This document shows, piece after piece, positions 60,281 to 64,000 of a stretch of DNA of 64,000 nucleotides; position 1 is the first letter of the stretch; each line of letters begins with the position of its first letter. The position numbers and the translations under genes were made by a program. This DNA comes from Stenocarpella maydis (taxonomy: Eukaryota > Ascomycota > Sordariomycetes > Diaporthales > Diaporthaceae): NCBI GenBank assembly GCA_002270565.1, contig NQMI01000116.1, positions 62,001 to 126,000 of the forward strand. Reading direction: 5' to 3'. A model generated the notes under the pieces. The model worked only from the letters and a program-made list of their open reading frames with translations, was not told the origin of the DNA and did no database searches.

Positions 60281-61598
60281 TCACCGCAGAACACCAACGT
60301 GCACCACAAACCCCATCTTGCTCCTCAGCCCCTCGGGCAGCTCGCCGTCTGCAGCATTGAGAGTCAGCTTTCAAAGACAAGCACAGCGTGGATCGGGCCA
60401 TAGTGTGGCCATGGCACTTGAGACATAGGCTCCGGGAGGGAGTTTCTTATTCCAAAGCGGGTTGAAGATGACTCCAGAAGCTGCTTACCCGGAACCCTCC
60501 ATACCCGGAACCCCCTTGCGCAGAACTCCCGGAGCCAGACCTCGAAGATCTCGGGGTCCCGCAGCTGCTGTGCGACGAGGCACACGCAGGGGGGGGCGGC
60601 TGCTGCTGCGGGCCCTGTTCCCCCACCGCCGCCGTCGGCGGACCGCAGCCGGCAGACGTCTAGACACGTCTGCACAAAGGGCGGGACCAGCGCCTCGTTG
60701 TAGACGCAGTCGCAGCCCAGGACGAGGTCGAAGGACCGCGCGGCTGGGCCCCGGCCGGTGAGCTCGGCAGTCGGGGTGTCGGCCTCCCAGTCGAGGGGGT
60801 GGAAGGAGATGCTCCCTCCCCCCGCTCCCGCGCCCGAAGATGAGGCAGAGGCCGCCTTGCCCCTGCCGCCGCGGGCCCTGCCGGCTGGCCCTGCCGGCTG
60901 GGCCGCCCGGTTCTGCTCCAAGTTCTGCTCGACGAACCTGGCCACGTAGGGCTGGTCCGAGAGGACGCAGCGGGAGACCATGGGGCCGAGGGCGAGGCCG
61001 ACGAGGGAGGAGACGCCGCAGCCTAGCTCGAGGACCGTGGATGAGGCCGATAGCGCGCCGGTCCTGAAGAGGATGTTTGTGGGGGAGGCCAGCCATGATG
61101 CGAACAGGGGCGTGATCTTCCATACAACTGCAGATTTTACAACTACTGCATGAGCATATGCGGCGCATCAGGTGACAAAGCGAAAGGGGGGGGGTTATCT
61201 TTATATATATATACCTGCTCCTGTTGTCCCGCCGGCCCTGTTGGAGGACAGGACGTTGGGGGACTGTGTTATAGTCAAGTCGCGGCCATTGACGGTAAGC
61301 TCGAGGGCCGAGGCCTTGCGGTCGATGATACCCAGCTCGTTGTGGGAGGGGATACTCTGGGAGAATAGCAGGAAGGCTTCTGCTGGCGGGGCAAACAGAA
61401 GGATTCGATAGTCAGAAAAGACAACCCATCAAACAAAGTCAGGGGGCTTGCTTCCTGGTCACTTGACAGCGCGTCCCCGATCAGCCCCGTTGTCCAGGTT
61501 GTCCTTGGCCGGTGGGTGTGCGTCGCGTACTAGCCTTCTTCCGGGTCTTGAAGCTCTGGGCCAAGCAGGCCAAGCAGGCCGTCGACGGCTTCAGCCAT
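60281..61598 (-). CDS. RKM5: Rkm5-type protein lysine methyltransferase
   Basis: Minus-strand exons 61598-61535, 61382-61215, 61127-60489 and 60348-60281 give 312 aa. The start (MAEAVDGLLGLLGPELQDPE) and SIPSHNELGIIDRKA match the fungal family. Exon 3 has GAVVWKITPLFASWL, SAM motif I VLELGCGVSSLVG (109-121) and motif II LGCDCVYNEALVPPF. The 68-nt last exon, joined through GTAAGC and GCAG, gives GLRSKMGFVVHVGVLR, the family end; reading through would give an unrelated tail. Rkm5 methylates a lysine of ribosomal protein uL1 (L1) in yeast. The first intron appears to begin with GC (GAAG then GCTAGT). A Gly/Ala/Ser-rich insert splits the core between motifs. Confidence 0.85.
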
Positions 61599-62838
61599 CC
61601 TGTTGTTTGTCAGTGCTGGCTTGGCGGGCTGGGCTTGGCGCGTGTGGCTGAGATGTCGTGAGAAGGGTCTTGGGAGGTGGGCTGGAGAGAGATGAGCCGC
61701 GCTTCAGCTTTCAGGCGAACCTTGGGGGACGGGCGAATGAAAGGGGGACAAGAACCAAGCCAAGGGGACTGGGCGGGTTGGCTGGAATTCTCATAGTATC
61801 TTGTGATATATAGTGCGTGCGGCGTGCGGGTGTGACGGACGAGTTGTGAAGACGAAGGGGCTGTCCGGTACCCGCACGGAGGGCGTCCCAGGAATTCGGC
61901 TCGCTGAGTAAAAAAAAAGTCTTGGCTAGCCGCGTCTTCTCGGAGCAGTGGGCCCCCAACGAAGGCAAACCCACCAGCATGAGTTATCCATCCTGTGGGC
62001 GGTTTGTTTCCCACCGCATCAAAGTCAAAGATCATGTCTGTCTAATTCCTGTAGTATGCAGACAGGCCGCCCAGCGCATGAATGGTGCGAACATGGCAAC
62101 TGGTCTGCCTTTCTGTCAGGGGCCAGGGGGAGAGACGATGAGAAGGCACGGGACAAAATTGTTGAGGCGGTAGATACATTGTAGATACCATGGCGCTCTG
62201 CGTTGTTCGTCTTATCACGGGATTGGAGAAGTCGCCTTGTGGCCGAGGTTCTGACACGGCACAGGAGACAGGCGGGCCACATCCTCGGTGTCTAGTGCGC
62301 TGTTCCGCAAGCAGACACGTGTGCAGATACGCGGTTGCATCGCGAGGACGACGTCGTCCTGACGGACAAGCACAGAACCCTGGGCATGTACATAATATGT
62401 AGATACCGCAGGTATTTCCTCAGCTAAGTATGGTCCAAGTCTAGTAGTGTACTCCGTACTGTCATTACCCCAGACTAGACCCAGTTGGGCCACACCTCAA
62501 CACTGAACGTCATAGCAACCTCTGCCACCTTTTTGCCCGGCGGGAGCTCGAGCCAGCCCTGGTCCTGGTCCTGGTCCTGACCTGGGAGCTCTCCTCCTGA
62601 CGTCTCGCCCTTCTCGGCTGAAGCTGGGGACCTGGACTATTTGCCTTTTGCTTTCCTCAACCTCTTAGCACACTTGGAGGCTTCTTTCAAAAGCCCCCCC
62701 TCCTCAAATTCCTCCTCCTCGCCCTTTACTATTTCATTAATCTTTCGGTTGGCCATTTCCTGTCGGCCACATTTCCCGAGACGACGCCACGTTGCCCTCG
62801 CGCCCCCCCCCACGCCGCTGTGATACCCGGCCATCACC
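61599..62838. promoter_or_regulatory. shared upstream region of RKM5 and the acyl-CoA synthetase gene
   Basis: 1.24 kb between divergent start codons. It contains GTACTCCGTAC (62449-62459), a TGGTCC hexamer repeat (about 62557-62580) and a CT-rich leader (62640-62838) before the synthetase start. No gene is supported. Confidence 0.55.
62449..62459. repeat. GTACTCCGTAC motif copy (inverted form)
   Basis: Exact reverse complement of the word at 47452-47462, in the RKM5/acyl-CoA synthetase spacer. Confidence 0.75.
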
Positions 62839-64000
62839 ATGGTTAACATTGAGCCACGCTTCCAGGCGAAGCCGCCCTTCTCCGTCGAGGTGCCCGGCCA
62901 GAAGCCTGTAGAGGGCGAGACACCCATCCGTCGCCTCCCAGGCTCCATCCCCGACCTCGTCGCGAAGCCCGGCCCAAACATCTCCACCACCTACGAGCTC
63001 GTCCGCGCATCCGTCGAGAAATATGGAAACGCAAAATGTATGGGCTCGCGGAAGCTCGTCCGCACCCACCAGGAGACCAAGAAGGTCAAGAAGATCGTCG
63101 ACGGCGAGGAGCGCGAGGTCGACAAGCAGTGGACCTACTTCGAGCTTAGCGGCTACGAGTACAAGACCTACTCCGAGTATGAGAAGCTCATGCTCCAGGT
63201 CGGCTCCGGTCTGCGGAAGCTGGGCCTCGAGAAGGGCGACAGGGTCCACATCTTCGCCGCCACGAGCGCATACTGGCTAGCACTATCGCACGGCGCTGCC
63301 TCTCAGTCCCTGCCCATCGTCACAGCATACGACACCCTGGGAGAGGAGGGTTTGCGCCACTCCATGGTTGCCACCAAGGCCAAGGCCATCTTCCTCGACC
63401 CCCACCTGCTGCCCACCCTGACAAACGTCCTCAAGGATGCCACCGAGATCAGGCACGTCATTTGGAACAGCCAGAACGAGGTCAAGAAGGATCACGTTGA
63501 GAAGCTGAACGCCGCCTACCCCAATGTCAAGGTCATAAGTTTTGACGACCTGAGGGAGCTGGGCGACGAGAATCCCTTCGATCCGGTGCCGCCCGAGGCC
63601 GAAGACCTCTGCTGTATCATGTACACCTCGGGGTCCACCGGCACGCCAAAGGGCGTTCCTCTGAAGCACAGGAACGTCGTCGCCGCCGTTGCTGGAGTCT
63701 CTGTGGTCGTGCAACCATTTATCGGCCCTGGCGACGGCCTCCTGACCTACCTACCTCTGGCACACATCCTGGAGTTCGTTTTCGAGAACGCTGCCCTGCA
63801 CTGGGGCACAACGATGGGATACGGGAATCCCAAGACCCTCTCTGATGCTTCTGTGCGCCAGTGCAACGGTGACATCCGCGAGTTCAAGCCCAGCGTCCTG
63901 GTCGGCGTGCCTGCTGTCTGGGAGAACGTCAAGAAGGGTATCATTTCAAAGGTCAACGGCGGAAGCCCCATTGTCAAGAACCTCTTCTGGGGTGCCCTGT
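62839..64000 (+). CDS. long-chain acyl-CoA synthetase (Faa1/Faa4 type), 3' truncated by window
   Basis: The frame opens at 62839 (MVNIEPRFQAKPPFSVEVPG) and stays open to the window edge: 387 codons with no intron seen. It contains the adenylation P-loop YTSGSTGTPKGV (from residue 262) and the acyl-CoA synthetase segments DTLGEEGLRHSM, TYLPLAHILEF and GVPAVWENVKKGI. The family usually has about 690-700 aa, so somewhat more than half is present. The enzyme activates long-chain fatty acids with ATP and CoA for lipid synthesis or beta oxidation. The N-terminal layout (TTYELVRASVEKYGN, then a lysine-rich charged loop) is the Faa1/Faa4 type rather than a peroxisomal Faa2 type. It is divergent from RKM5. 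Confidence 0.93.
   Translation, partial: MVNIEPRFQAKPPFSVEVPGQKPVEGETPIRRLPGSIPDLVAKPGPNISTTYELVRASVEKYGNAKCMGSRKLVRTHQETKKVKKIVDGEEREVDKQWTYFELSGYEYKTYSEYEKLMLQVGSGLRKLGLEKGDRVHIFAATSAYWLALSHGAASQSLPIVTAYDTLGEEGLRHSMVATKAKAIFLDPHLLPTLTNVLKDATEIRHVIWNSQNEVKKDHVEKLNAAYPNVKVISFDDLRELGDENPFDPVPPEAEDLCCIMYTSGSTGTPKGVPLKHRNVVAAVAGVSVVVQPFIGPGDGLLTYLPLAHILEFVFENAALHWGTTMGYGNPKTLSDASVRQCNGDIREFKPSVLVGVPAVWENVKKGIISKVNGGSPIVKNLFWGAL

Noticed and set aside
60364..60488. RKM5 model reading through to the stop at 60364
   Set aside because: The sequence after GTAAGC has no family similarity, while the exon at 60348-60281 supplies the conserved FVVHVGVLR end.

Overview
The window is nuclear DNA of a filamentous ascomycete (Pezizomycotina), most likely a Sordariomycete. 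The protein set is fungal: ergosterol C-22 desaturase, a DASH complex subunit, a one-polypeptide isopropylmalate isomerase, a WSC-domain secreted protein and fungal RRN7 and EAF7. Introns are short (about 48-175 nt) with GTRNGT donors, CTAAC/CTGAC branch sites and YAG acceptors, and coding exons are GC-rich. I can support 24 protein genes, nearly all spliced. I found no tRNA, rRNA, CRISPR array or recognisable transposon. A 78-base run of N lies at 57055-57132.

Layout. 1-4750 is gene-poor. 4751-10989 holds a gamma-tubulin complex gene, the NuA4 subunit EAF7 and the DASH subunit ASK1. 10990-14422 is again gene-poor. 14423-19130 holds ERG5, a mitochondrial rhodanese and a Yip1-family membrane protein. 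20052-28436 is a block of five consecutive genes for making or running ribosomes: ubiquitin-eL40, RRN7 (Pol I factor), eIF5A, deoxyhypusine hydroxylase and RPA12 (Pol I subunit). eIF5A and the hydroxylase that completes its hypusine residue are divergently transcribed from one 1.37-kb spacer. 28973-34629 is the cohesin loader SCC2/Mis4. 35661-40753 holds an atypical Rab GTPase, a cytochrome b2-type dehydrogenase and a frameshifted WSC gene. 41189-52870 holds an SH3/zinc-ribbon protein with an in-frame stop, an IST2/anoctamin gene, NPC2, VMA7 and NUR1. 53918-62000 holds an unknown basic protein, LEU1 and RKM5. A long-chain acyl-CoA synthetase runs off the right edge.

The most notable observations are: (i) the eIF5A/DOHH head-to-head pair inside a five-gene ribosome/translation block; (ii) the ubiquitin-eL40 gene, whose start codon is split by an intron, whose second coding exon is only 7 nt, and whose stop codon is alone in the last exon; (iii) GC-AG introns forced by reading frame in VMA7 and the Rab gene, and probably in RKM5; (iv) three lesions or recoding candidates between 40 and 55 kb (WSC frameshift, SH3-gene TGA at a zinc-ligand position, and a TAG inside a 48-nt 3n segment of an unknown gene); (v) two short motifs that recur in the spacers. 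All gene models were made by hand from reading frame, splice consensus and remembered family conservation; no search was run.
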